Assembly (NCBI GenBank): GCA_036873755.1
Contig: JAVTVY010020308.1
Span: 1-64,000, forward strand
Length of the DNA: 64,000 bases
Direction of reading: 5' to 3'
Origin: Hanleya hanleyi
Lineage: Eukaryota; Mollusca; Polyplacophora; Lepidopleurida; Hanleyidae
In this document: piece after piece, positions 1-11,029 of the stretch
Numbering within the stretch: position 1 is the first letter of the stretch
Layout of the letters: each line of letters opens with the position of its first letter
The notes under the pieces: model-generated
Databases searched by the model: none
The model's input: only the letters and a program-made list of their open reading frames with translations
Told to the model about the DNA's origin: nothing
Position numbers and translations under genes: made by a program

Positions 1-4
1 TCCA

Positions 5-28
5 TACTCCATGTAAGGGAGCACGAGA
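5..28 (+). repeat. Left 24-bp terminal inverted repeat
   Basis: This is the exact reverse complement of 19508-19531. The outermost bases are TA, possibly the target dinucleotide. Only four bases of left flank are in the window, so a longer target duplication cannot be tested. Confidence 0.7.
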
Positions 29-1042
29 TTGGGCTATTAATTACCCCTCTTTGTAAGGCGACAGTGTAAAAACGACACTTTGAAAGATATGTATATTATG
101 TAGTTTGTCTCGATAGGGGCATTACCCCCTTCCATAAGACGACAGTGTTAAAACGACACATGTAAGGTACATGTACAAGGACTATTCTCCTCCCAGGACG
201 ATTTTCTATAACGACACTGTAAAACGACACATTCACTGAATCATCTAGCCAGGCTTAGAAATATTGTCAGGACCATTCTTACTTGTAAGAGAAGAACCAT
301 AGTCTAAAAACGACACTTTGAAGGCGATGTATATTTTTAAAGCGACAGTCTAAAAGCGACACTTCATCAGATATGTTTATTTCATAAAGCGACAGTCTAT
401 AAACGACACTTCATCAGATATTTATATTTCATAAAGCAACAGTCTAAAAATGATATTATTTCTGTATACTTTCCATGATGGCACAGTGTGTGGACACTCA
501 CCTTGAAAGATGACAGTTTGAAAGATATGTATATTATGTAGTTTCTCTCGACAGGGGCATTACCCCCTTCCATAAGACGACAGTGTTAAAACGACACATG
601 TGAGGTACCAGGACTATTCTCCTTCCACAACGATTTTCTAGAGCGACACTGTAAAACGACACTTTCACTGAATCATCTAAGAACAGCCATGCTTAGAAGT
701 ATGGTCAGGGCCATTCTTACTTGTAAGATGACGACAGTCTAAAAATGACACTTTGAAAGCGATGTATATTTTTTAAAGCGACAGTCTAAAAGCGACACTT
801 CATCAGATATGTATGTTTCATAAAGCGGCAGTCTATAAATGACATTATTTCTCTATGCTTTCCATGATGGCACAGTGCATGGATGCTCCATAAGACGACA
901 GTGTTAAAACGACACATGTGAGGTACCAGGACTATTCTCCTCCCACAACGACACTGTATAATGACACTTTCACTGAATCATACAGCCATGCTTAGAAATA
1001 TGGTCAGGGCCATTCTTACTTGTAAGATGACGACAGTCTAAA
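29..1042 (-). repeat. Left subterminal array of CGACAC-type repeats
   Basis: Degenerate units contain CGACAGTGTTAAAACGACAC followed by tttgaaagcgatgtatatttt and tttcactgaatcat. They are the reverse complement of the units at 11030-12624 and 18598-19507. There is no coding potential. The array is interrupted at 1042 by the LTR retrotransposon and resumes at 6538-6660. Confidence 0.8.
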
Positions 1043-2564
1043 TGTAACCCCTCAGAGACTGGTCAGTTTAGTCTCTGATTGTTTACTAGTTTAAAAGTAG
1101 ATATATGGGTCTCCCCCTGTACAGAGCCCCGGGAGAGCCCCATCTGTTTACATAGAGGTCATGTGATTTTGCCTTCAAGACTACTGAGCACATGTCATAT
1201 TGCCCTCTTCTGTTCCAACTGCCACTGAGGGAAGACATGAACTGCAGTCTGCATCTTTATCTTTTCTAAACAGGTGAGAGAAGTTTACTTATTTTCAAGT
1301 TGAGTAAACAGTATTTGCAATTAACTTGTTAAGGGTTTAGTGCAGCGGTGTGTTGAGATTTTGCTGTGTTAACTAGGCAGATTTAGCTGCAAAGTTATTT
1401 GAAACTTGTAGTGCTTTGTTTTTAACGGGTGTCATATATTTGAGCATAATCTAAATTTTAGAGACGAATCTTGCACTGTTTGGTGATGTTTGTTACTAGC
1501 TGCTGGGTGTTGGTAACTTGCTTTACCATGCCTCGATCAGTGTTTAGGTTTATTCTGTTATATTTTAGGCTCAGAGGGGATCTGAATTCTCCCTTTGTAA
1601 GGTGTGTTGTTCCATGGAGGCATTGCCTGCCTAACTCTGTTGTTTTAGGGTATTTAATGACACAGCAGATCTCAATACATTGATTGTCATAGATCCTTTG
1701 AGTTAATGTTTATACTATATTCAAACTAAAGGTTTGATTTGTTAATTATAAACATTAACAGATTTGAATAATTTCAAGTAAGAGTATTTGAATACTTAAT
1801 TTGCCTTTTTGGTCAACTGATCTAACATATATGTGTTTGTTGACACGATGGATATGCTTCATCGCCACATCACTATTTTCTAGAGTATTTGAGAACATAC
1901 GCCCTTTCTATTGATCTCCTTATATCTGTTTGTGTCATATCGACATATGGTCCAAAATATGACATTTATGCAGTGGCTGGGTTTTTCATAGATATTTAGT
2001 GTGTCAAAGATAATTTTGGTATTGTGTTGTGGCGAGGGTATGTTCCACGTGTCAACAATTTTATGTATTTGTCATGCAAAGTATATTTGTGCATGCCCTC
2101 TTCTGTTCCAACTGCCACTGAGGGAAGACATGAGCTGCAGTCTGCATCTTTATCTTTTGTAAACAGGTACTGCAGTCATGTTCTTCCCAACCCAACATTA
2201 GAGCCATGCTCTGGCTGTATCCAGGGCATGATGACAACCCACCAGGCATGTCATTTTCGGGCAGACTAAAATTATTACGAAATTATCAAAGTACCCAAAC
2301 TGAAGCCATCTCGTTTATCTGCAATATTATACACAAAATTGATATGGATTGATTGATTAAAACATGTTTCATCCATACCACATATACTGTGTTTGTCTGA
2401 GTTCCTGAGTTGAGCAGTACATGTAATACAGTCATGTTAACACACCCGAGTCCACTCCCGAAAACATGTAAGATAGTTTCGTAGACAAATGAACGTCACG
2501 ATACCAACATGTCTTACAACATGTGAGACGTCCATATATATACCATGGACAAACAAGTCTTACA
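1043..2564 (+). repeat. 5' LTR
   Basis: A 1522-bp direct repeat with TG...CA ends, inside a short inverted TGTAA/TTACA. It holds an internal 75-bp duplication (1201-1275 and 2094-2168, starting tgccctcttctgttcc) that is also present in the 3' LTR. Its open frames (70, 81 and 62 codons) look like nothing known and recur only because the LTR is duplicated. Confidence 0.92.
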
Positions 2565-2566
2565 TT

Positions 2567-2584
2567 TGGCGCCCGATGGGGGAC
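2567..2584 (+). other. Primer-binding site of the LTR retrotransposon
   Basis: TGGCGCCCGATGGGGGAC lies 2 bp after the 5' LTR. It starts with TGG, complementary to a tRNA 3' CCA, and resembles lysine-tRNA-type sites of retroelements. The exact tRNA was not determined. Confidence 0.85.
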
Positions 2585-4996
2585 ATGGTGTGGTTTATAC
2601 AATGTGACTGTTACAGTATATCTCTTCTAGGGACTTTTCAGACTTGCATTGCATAATTTGAAGGCAGCCTGGTATTTATTACTTGATTAGATATTTCGGC
2701 TAATACCAGACTGGCTTATTTGTGTACTGAAAGCTTTAATATTATCTCAAAGTGACCTTGGCAACTCCAGAATCTTGTTTGTGTATTTGTGGGTTGGAAG
2801 GCTGTGATATAATCAGAGATTAATTTACTGGTGATATGATAATGTTCAGAGGATAAGAAATGTGGTCCTATTATTCAATTTCTAGTTCCTTATGACCTTG
2901 TACCTTGTATTTGGTGATTGTCTCTAGGCTTGCTGAAGTTATCTGTGATAACGAAGCTTCATGCTCGGAGAATAAGCCTGTGGTTTGGCAATGGGATCAG
3001 ACTTGAGATTAGGCCACTTGTTTGAAACTTTCTGAGCAATCTTGAGTTTCAGATAAACACTGAGACTATGTTCCTAATTCTAATCTCTGATTATAGCCTT
3101 CCTACATACTCCAATATTAAACTGGAATATTATAGTTGCCATGGATAAACTTTAGAGACTGAAAATTGAAGCACTTTTTTCGGCAATTGAATTTGAAGTC
3201 CATTTTGACAATTTTGGCAACTTAACAGTACAGATGTTTTGACAGTCCATCACATAGACGTCTATTATTCAGTGTTAATTTCACATGAGATTTAATCTGG
3301 ATCTGAGGGACTAACGAACACTCGTTGTGGGGTTAGTTTGAGCCATGCCATATCTTGATGCAGCCTCGTCCTCAGATTGATAAATCTGTGGAATTAACCT
3401 GGAGACATCTGTACATTTATCAAAATTGCCCATATACTGCCATCAGCCAGTGAGGTTTAGAAGGAAACCTGGAGAATCAGATGACCATAGATGACCTGAC
3501 TGGACAGTCCATGTATCTCGCTCTAGGGACCATACCCCCAACTAAATTGGATGTTGATGATGTCAACGCCATGGGAAAACCTGGGACTTAGCCCTGATGG
3601 AAGTGCCAACAATGGATTCCCGGATTTTGAACTATTGGACCTCTCGTGAATGCTTATCTGGACATTTCGTTTTTTCGACATCTGCTGTTATGAACTTTTA
3701 TGTGGTGCATTTGCAGGTTTTATTAAAATGGCAGAACTATCAGTAAAAGTCGTGAAACACAATTTACGCAAATAATTTCCGGACAATTTCACAACTTCTC
3801 ACTTTCTTTAATAATACCATACTTACTATCTATGAATCGGATACAGGTAAATGTATAGCCTTTCACTATTTCAAGTTGTTCAACTGTTTGTATTTGATAT
3901 ACAGCTGTGTCAATGTTTTCCCCATATTCACATATCCCGTTTGTTTATGTGTTTTGTAATATGGTTAAGAGAATTTTACATTGGGTTTTGGCTAAAGAGT
4001 TAATGTTAGTTGACATAGACCATGGTGCTCATACAATATATGAGATATTTATGACACTATATGTGCATACTGTGCATCCATGTTAAATGGATGCTTCAGG
4101 TTTCTCTAAATCAGAATGCAGGATCACGTCCCATCAGGACTTGATAACGTTACCTGTCATTATATTTAGATGCCTGGGATGAAGCAGGGTGCCGGTTTAC
4201 CTGTGACTGGTAACGATTATACGGGAATTTCTGGTACATTATATGTGTCAGGGTTTTGTTCTAAGTTACCTCCCTTTGTATGATTCAGTTGCATTGGTCT
4301 GTTGTCTGCTGATTTTTGCTCCAGTCATTGTCTACACTCTTGAGATATGCGTGAACTTTACATTTTCATTTGTCAACGGTTTACCAACATTTAGGTGTTA
4401 ACATTTTCATTTTCAGAGCAGTTACCATAAATTGGGTTGATGAATTGTAAACGTGTCTTTTAATTGTCTGGGAATTTACTATAATTGACTCGTGGGCCAT
4501 CTTATAATTGAATCTTTGTTATTCATCGTGTAAGTAAAGCTCGACATGTAATGAGCAGCCAATCACATTGGTTGTATTTTGGTTGAAATATGTCCTACGT
4601 TTGTTATCAGGTATTTTTCTAGTGGTACCATGATAGGTTGCGTAGTGAATGTATAATGTTGGTGTATGAGACACTTAAATACTTTTGGCATATTCATCTT
4701 TTTGTTTTCATTGCATAATACTTGTCGACGTTAGGAGTCTCATTACATAAGAAATTCACCTTTTCAAACACTATCTTGAATCACACTCTTTGTAAATTTA
4801 CATTGAAAATAGATTTATCGGTCTACTTCATCTCGCCTGAATATTTAACACCTATTTGTTTGCCTATCTGTTGTTATCCATATGAATTACAGATATTTGT
4901 ATCTTTTTATTACTTTCACCTGGCAGGCTGTGGGACTGATTCCACCAGTGGTGTGTGGAACTTTTGATCTCGATTTCGGCTCAAAATTCCTCTTTT

Positions 4997-5009
4997 AAGG
5001 AGGGGTGAA
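4997..5009 (+). other. Polypurine tract
   Basis: AAGGAGGGGTGAA abuts the 3' LTR start at 5010, the expected position of the plus-strand primer of an LTR retroelement. Confidence 0.8.
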
Positions 5010-6537
5010 TGTAACCCCTCAGAGACTGGTCAGTTTAGTCTCTGATTGTTTACTAGTTTAAAAGTAGATATATGGGTCTCCCCCTGTACAGAGCCCCGGG
5101 AGAGCCCCATCTGTTTACATAGAGGTCATGTGATTTTGCCTTCAAGACTACTGAGCACATGGCATATTGCCCTCTTCTGTTCCAACTGCCACTGAGGGAA
5201 GACATGAACTGCAGTCTGCATCTTTATCTTTTCTAAACAGGTGAGAGAAGTTTACTTATTTTCAAGTTGAGTAAACAGTATTTGCAATTAACTTGTTAAG
5301 GGTTTAGTGCAGCGGTGTGTTGAGATTTTGCTGTGTTAACTAGGCAGATTTAGCTGCAAAGTTATTTGAAACTTGTAGTGCTTTGTTTTTAACGGGTGTC
5401 ATATATTTGAGCATAATCTAAATTTTAGAGACGAATCTTGCACTGTTTGGTGATGTTTGTTACTAGCTGCTGGGTGTTGGTAACTTGCTTTACCATGCCT
5501 CGATCAGTGTTTAGGTTTATTCTGTTATATTTTAGGCTCAGAGGGGATCTGAATTCTCCCTTTGTAAGGTGTGTTGTTCCATGGAGGCATTGCCTGCCTA
5601 ACTCTGTTGTTTTAGGGTATTTAATGACACAGCAGATCTCAATACATTGATTGTCATAGATCCTTTGAGTTAATGTTTATACTATATTCAAACTAAAGGT
5701 TTGATTTGTTAATTATAAACATTAACAGATTTGAATAATTTCAAGTACATGTAAGAGTATTTGAATACTTAATTTGCCTTTTTGGTCAACTGATCTAACA
5801 TATATGTGTTTGTTGACACGATGGATATGCTTCATCGCCACATCACTATTTCCTAGAGTATTTGAGAACATACGCCCTTTCTATTGATCTCCTTATATCT
5901 GTTTGTGTCATATCGACATATGGTCCAAAATATGACATTTATGCAGTGGCTGGGTTTTTCATAGATATTTAGTGTGTCAAAGATTATTTTGGTATTGTGT
6001 TGTGGCGGGAGTATGTTCCACGTGTCAACAATCTTATGTATTTATCATGCAAAGTATATATGTGCATGCCCTCTTCTGTTCCAACTGCCACTGAGGGAAG
6101 ACATGAGCTGCAGTCTGCATCTTTATCTTTTCTAAACAGGTACTGCAGTCATGTTCTTCCCAAACCAACATTAGAGCCATGCTCCGGCTGTATCCAGAGC
6201 ATGATGACAGGCCACCAGGCATGTCATTTTCGGGCAGACTAAAATTATTACGAAATTATCAAAGTACCAAAATTGAAACCATCTCATTTATCTGCAATAT
6301 TATACACAAAATTGTTATGGACTGATTGATTAAAACATATTTCATCCATATCACATATACTGTGTTTGTCTGAGTTCCTGAGTTGAGCAGTACATGTAAT
6401 ACAGTCATGTTAACACACCCGAGTCCACTCCCGAAAACATGTAAGATAGTTTCGTAGACAAATCAACGTCACGATACCAACATGTCTTACAACATGTGAG
6501 ACGTCCATATATATACCATGGACAAACAAGTCTTACA
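5010..6537 (+). repeat. 3' LTR
   Basis: A 1528-bp copy of 1043-2564 ending GTCTTACA. It is followed by the duplicated target TAAA and then by the resumed host repeat aaacgacactttgaaagc. Confidence 0.92.
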
Positions 6538-7129
6538 TAAAAACGACACTTTGAAAGCGATGTATATTTTTTAAAGTGACACGTCATCAGATATGTATGT
6601 TTCATAAAGCGACAGTCTATAAACGACATTATTTCTCTATGCTTTCCATGATGGCACAGTGTATGGGCACTCACATTAAATGGAATATAGCAGCTATACT
6701 CTCAAATATTTTGTCAGGCTTAATTTATATCCCAGATGACGATACATGTACATTCCACCCACATTTACACTAAATGAAATAACATACTGTCAAATGGACT
6801 GTCAAAGCAGTTTTATTCCAATATTAATATTTAATCTCACAAATAAGACACGTTCATCCTCCAGTGATAAAAAAAAACATGTGTAGCGGCTTTCATAATC
6901 ATCCACTGACAACTTCAGGAAACTTTGTATGTAAACATGTCCATGTGCATTTCAGCTAAACCAAAAACTCTATTCTTACATTTTAACATTGGAGCACCCA
7001 TACAATATCCCCTGAGGCAGTGCTCATTGCTGGCTGCAACCCTCTTACTTCATGGAATACTCCACTGCCATATTTTTTTTATTTCAAAACACTAAACATT
7101 TTTGTATGCTTTCAAACCTGCATGCAGGT

Positions 7130-7492
7130 CTATTCCATTAATAAAGTAACGTTAAGGCAGTAATGTACCTGTACTTCAACATCAAAAAGGGTTATAATAT
7201 GGAGTTCGCTTCCATCATGTGGGCAGTATATCTTCTCCTGTATCCAAGAATACTGAGTCAAAGGATCCCAGAGCAATAATCGAGGTGTCAAATATTGCCA
7301 AACTCTGGGCTGCATTTCACCTCTCCAAACATTGCTGCCAGTCAAAATTATGCATGGCACTTTCATGCCGTCTGCATTTATTCTTTCAGAAATATAATCC
7401 CATATTTCTTTTCCAATATCCTCCACAGATGTAAAATTTTTAATCAAGGATGCAATCAAAAGGAGGAGGACAAAAATCTTCAATTTAGCCAT
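7130..7492 (-). CDS. Uncharacterised 120-codon ORF, signal-peptide-like N-terminus (copy A)
   Basis: The ATG sits in a strong context (acaagATGg). Residues 1-22 are a basic start plus a leucine-rich hydrophobic stretch, like a signal peptide or anchor. Later come W/Y-rich LTPRLLLWDPLTQYSWI and CPHDGSEL. The WDPL...CP pattern faintly recalls proteins annotated as DUF6729 in invertebrate mobile elements; this is recollection, not a search. A possible splice donor (CAG|GTACAT, about 7168) lies just before the end of the frame, and an acceptor-like tract (ttcttttcag) lies about 150 bp upstream of the ATG, so this may be one exon of a longer gene. Against function: copy B differs at five codons, all amino-acid-changing. 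Confidence 0.4.
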   Translation of the reverse strand: MAKLKIFVLLLLIASLIKNFTSVEDIGKEIWDYISERINADGMKVPCIILTGSNVWRGEMQPRVWQYLTPRLLLWDPLTQYSWIQEKIYCPHDGSELHIITLFDVEVQVHYCLNVTLLME

Positions 7493-7808
7493 CTTGTCTG
7501 CCTATCAACTTGTATGTGTAAATGATGTGTCTATTCACGTTGTGTTTGCACATGTGAACTTCAATATGCCATATTTCTTCCAACCCTTTCAAAATGATGG
7601 ACCGGTAAAAACAGAGGTATTGCACACCACCATCACCAATGTCTTCTGAAAAGAAGCAATAAAACATATGTACACAATTTCAGCTTTGCACTTTTCAACT
7701 GTAAATGAAGTTTCAACTTATTACTAACTTACAGAACCTGAATGGCTTACATGTATCACATCAACTTAACTATACGTAGAAATCCAACAAACAGGAACAT
7801 TACACATG

Positions 7809-10800
7809 TTCCTCAAGTCGTGTGTCAAAGCGGTGTCGGGCAGAAATGTATGTGAAGTCAACTGTCAAAGCAGTGTTGGAGAGCAGTGAACTTGAAGTCT
7901 AGTGTCAAATTGGGATAGGACTTAGGGTTATGTATCATTAGTAACTCTTACATTCATGGTCATTTCAGCAATCGAAATCAAATAATTTCTCCACCAAAAT
8001 GTACCTCAGATGAAATGTTGAAACATACTGGGAGAATGATGTGCTTCAACTTCAGTGTCAAAGCCAGTGTATGGAGGAATGTACATCAAGTTGACAGTTA
8101 AAGCAGTGTTAAGGAGGAATGTACATGTCAGGGCTTGTTTTTCCACGGGAATCCGATTCCCGTCAACACTCCCGCAAAATAATCTGCGGGAATCCAACAG
8201 ATTCTCGTAAAATTGTAGTAATCTGTATTGAAATGATAGCATTGGATTCCCGTGGATTCCCATAGAGCTGGTTTGCGAGAATCTATTTGGATTCCCGTGA
8301 ATTTTGACGAAAAACAAGGCCTGCATGTAAAGTGTCAGAGTGGTGTTAGTCAAGAAGGTACGTCAAGTTGACTGTGAAAGCGGTGTTAGAAGGGAATGTA
8401 CTTCAACTGAAGTGTCAAAGCGGTGTTGGGGAAAAATGTATGTGAAAAGTGTGAAAGCGCTGTTAGGGAAGAAGGTACGTGAAGTCAGGAGTCAAACTGG
8501 TGTTAGGGAGCAATGTACATCAAGTCAATGTACATCAAGTCGAGTGTCAAAGCAGTGTTAGGGAGGAATGTACATGAAGTGGAGTGTCAAAGCGGTGTTA
8601 GGGAGGAATCAGGATAGGGGTTAGGGTCAGGTTCATTTCAGCTATCAAAATGAAATAAGTCGAGTGTCAAAGCAGTGTTAGGGAGGAATGTATGTGAAGT
8701 CCGCTGTCAAAGTGGGGTTAGGGAGGAATCAGGATGACACTTCGGGTTAGGTACGTTTCGTAACTATCATGTTGAGAAAGGTACGTGAAGTCAAGAGTCA
8801 AAGCGGAGTTAGGAAGGAATGTACGTGAAGTTGAGTGTCAAAGTGGTGTTAGGGAGGAATGTACGTGAAGTCGAGTGTCAAAGCAGGGTTAGGGAGGGTT
8901 GTATGTGAAGACGAATGTCAAATCGGTGTTAGGGAGGAATGTACGTGTAGCCGAGTGTCAAAGCGGTGTTAGGGAGGACTGTACGTGAAGTCGAGTGTCA
9001 AAGCGGGTTAAGGACTTAGGGTTAGGTAACTTTCATAACTATCAAGTTCAGGTTTATTTCAGCTATGAAAAAAATTATTTCTCCGCCAAAGTCTGTAGTT
9101 TGTCAAATCGGGGTTAGGGAGGAATATACATGAATTCGAGTGTCAAAGCGGTGTTAGGGGACAAATGTACGTGAAGTCGAGTATCAAAGCAGGGTTAGGG
9201 AGGGTTGTATGTGAAGACGAGTGTCAAAGCGGTGTTAGGGAGGAATGTACGTGTGGCTGAGTGTCAAAGCGGTGTTAGGGAGGAATGTATATGAAGTTGA
9301 CTGTCAAAGTCGTGTTAGGGATGAATGTATGGGAAGTTGAGTGTGAAAGCGGTGTTAGGGACAAATGTACGTGAAGTCGAGTGTCAAAGCGGTGTTAGGG
9401 AGGAATGTACGTGAAGATTGGTGTTAGGGAGGAATGTACGTGAAGACGAGTGTCAAAGCGGTGTTAGGGAGGAATGTACGTGTAGCCTAGAGTCAAAGCG
9501 GTTTTAGGGAGGACTACCTGAAGTCGAGTGTCAAAGCGGGTTTAGGACTTAGGGTTAGGTAACTTTCATAACTATCAAGTTCAGGTTCGTTTCAGCTATG
9601 AAAAAAATTATATCCCCACCAAAGTCTGTAGTTTGTGTAGTCAAAACGGGGTTAGGGAAGAATATACATGAATTTGAGTGTCAAAGCGGTGTTAGGGACA
9701 AATGTATCTGAAGTTGAGTGTCAAAGCGGTGTTAGGGAGGAATGTTCGTGAAGTCGAGTGTCAAAGCAGGGTTAGAGAGGCTTGTATGTGAAGACGAGTG
9801 TCAAAGCGGTGTTAGGATTGGAATGTACGTGTAACCGAGTGTCAAAGCGGTGTTAGGGAGGAATGTACGTGAAGTCGAGTGTCAAAACGGGTTTAGGACT
9901 TGGGGTTAGGTAACTTTCATACTATCAAGTTCAGGTTCGTTTCAGCTATAAAAAACTTATTTCTCCACCGAACTCTGTAGTTTGTCAAATCGGGGTTGGG
10001 GAAGAATGTATGTGAATTCGAGTGTCGAAGCGGTGTTAGGGAGGAATGTATATGAAGTTGACTGTCAAAGTCGTGTTAGGGATGAATGTATGGGAAGTTG
10101 AGTGTGAAAGCGGTGTTAGGGACAGATGTATGTGAAGTCGAGTGTCAAAGCAGTGTTAGGGAGGAATGTACGTGAAGTCGAGTGTCAAAGCAGGGTTAGG
10201 GAGGCTTGTATGTGAAGACGAGTGTCAAAGCGGTGTTAGGGAGGAATGTACGTGTAGCCGAGTGTCAAAGCGGTGTTAGGGAGGATTGTACCTGAAGTCG
10301 AGTGTCAAAGCGGGTTTAGGACTTAGGGTTAGGTAACTTTCATACTATCAAGTTCAGGTTCGATTCAGCTATAAAAAAAATTATTTCTCCACCAAAGTGT
10401 AGTTTCTCTAGTCGGGGCTAGGGAGGAATGTATGTGAATTCGAGTGTCAAAGCGGAGTTAGGGACAAATGTACTTGAAGTTGAATGTCAAAGTGCTGCTA
10501 GGGAGGAATGTACGTGAAGTCGAGTGTCAAAGCGGGTTTAGGACTTAGGGTTAGGTAACTTTCATACTATCAAGTTCAGGTTCGTTTCAGCTATAAAAAA
10601 ACTTATTTCTCCACCGAACTCTGTAGTTTGTCAAATCGGGTTAGGGAGGAATGTATGTGAATTCGAGTGTCAAAGCGGTGTTAGGGAGGAATGTATATGA
10701 AGTTGACTGTCAAAGTCGTGTTAGGGATGAATGTATGGGAAGTTGAATGTCAAAGCGGTGTTAGGGACAGATGTACGTGAAGTCGAGTGTCAAAGCGGGT

Positions 10801-11018
10801 TAGGTAACTTTCATACTATCAAGTTCAGGTTCGTTTCAGCTATAAAAAATATATTTCTCCACCAAAGTCTGTAGTTTGTCTAGTCGGGGTTAGGGAGGTA
10901 TGTATGTGAATTCGAGTGTCAAAGCGGAGTTGGGGACAAATGTACTTGAAGTGGAGTGTCAAAGTGGTGTCAGGGAGGAATGTACGTGAAGTCGAGTGTC
11001 AAAGCAGGGTTAGGGAGG
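7809..11018 (+). repeat. Minisatellite, 40-bp unit with TTAGGG (copy A)
   Basis: The unit runs gtgtcaaagcggtgttaggg + aggaatgtacgtgaagtcga, 40 bp, with dozens of variant copies. Every ~220-550 bp a ~120-bp spacer recurs (gacttagggttaggtaac, actatcaagttcaggttc, tttctccaccaaagtctg), giving a higher-order repeat. There are no genes; the 60-115 codon frames here are by-products. Confidence 0.92.
8129..8323. mobile_element. 195-bp MITE, hAT-like, 5-bp target duplication
   Basis: The ends are CAGGGCTTGTTTTTC and GAAAAACAAGGCCTG, imperfect inverted repeats. CATGT precedes (8124-8128) and follows (8324-8328). Copy B has the uninterrupted gtacatgtaaagtg near 14281, confirming insertion. The interior is built of inverted gattcccgt/acgggaatc motifs. 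A CAGGG terminus and 5-bp duplication fit the hAT5 type, which is inference. Confidence 0.85.
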
Positions 11019-11029
11019 GCAAATAGTTT

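Larger units (their letters stand above)
2565..5009 (+). other. Non-coding internal domain of the LTR retrotransposon
   Basis: There is no frame over 81 codons and no recognisable gag, protease, RT, RNase H or integrase motif. Several inverted repeats could fold the transcript: about 2797-2823 with 3080-3105, and about 3200-3235 with 3406-3440. The latter bracket a further hairpin-prone stretch at 3300-3380. These may be packaging or dimerisation structures, which is inference. Confidence 0.75.
1043..6537 (+). mobile_element. Recent non-coding LTR retrotransposon with 4-bp target duplication
   Basis: Two nearly identical direct repeats of about 1.52 kb (1043-2564, 5010-6537) begin TGTAA and end TTACA. 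They enclose 2445 bp with a primer-binding site at the left and a purine tract at the right. TAAA flanks both sides (1039-1042, 6538-6541). Removing one TAAA plus the element restores cgacagtctaaaaacgacac, which exists uninterrupted near 12674-12693. The internal region has no gag or pol reading frame, so it resembles a large retrotransposon derivative mobilised in trans. The + orientation follows from the PBS and PPT positions. The LTRs differ by few substitutions and a small indel (extra TACATG near 5747), indicating a young insertion. Confidence 0.92.

Noticed and set aside
29..1042. CRISPR-like regular repeats
   Set aside because: Units are degenerate, spacers are themselves repeated, the context is eukaryotic, and no cas genes exist.
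1471..1683. 70-codon frame conserved at 5438-5650
   Set aside because: It is identical only because it lies in both LTRs of one recent insertion.
7809..11018. True telomeric array
   Set aside because: TTAGGG occurs once per 40-bp unit, not in tandem, so it is a minisatellite with a telomere-like motif.
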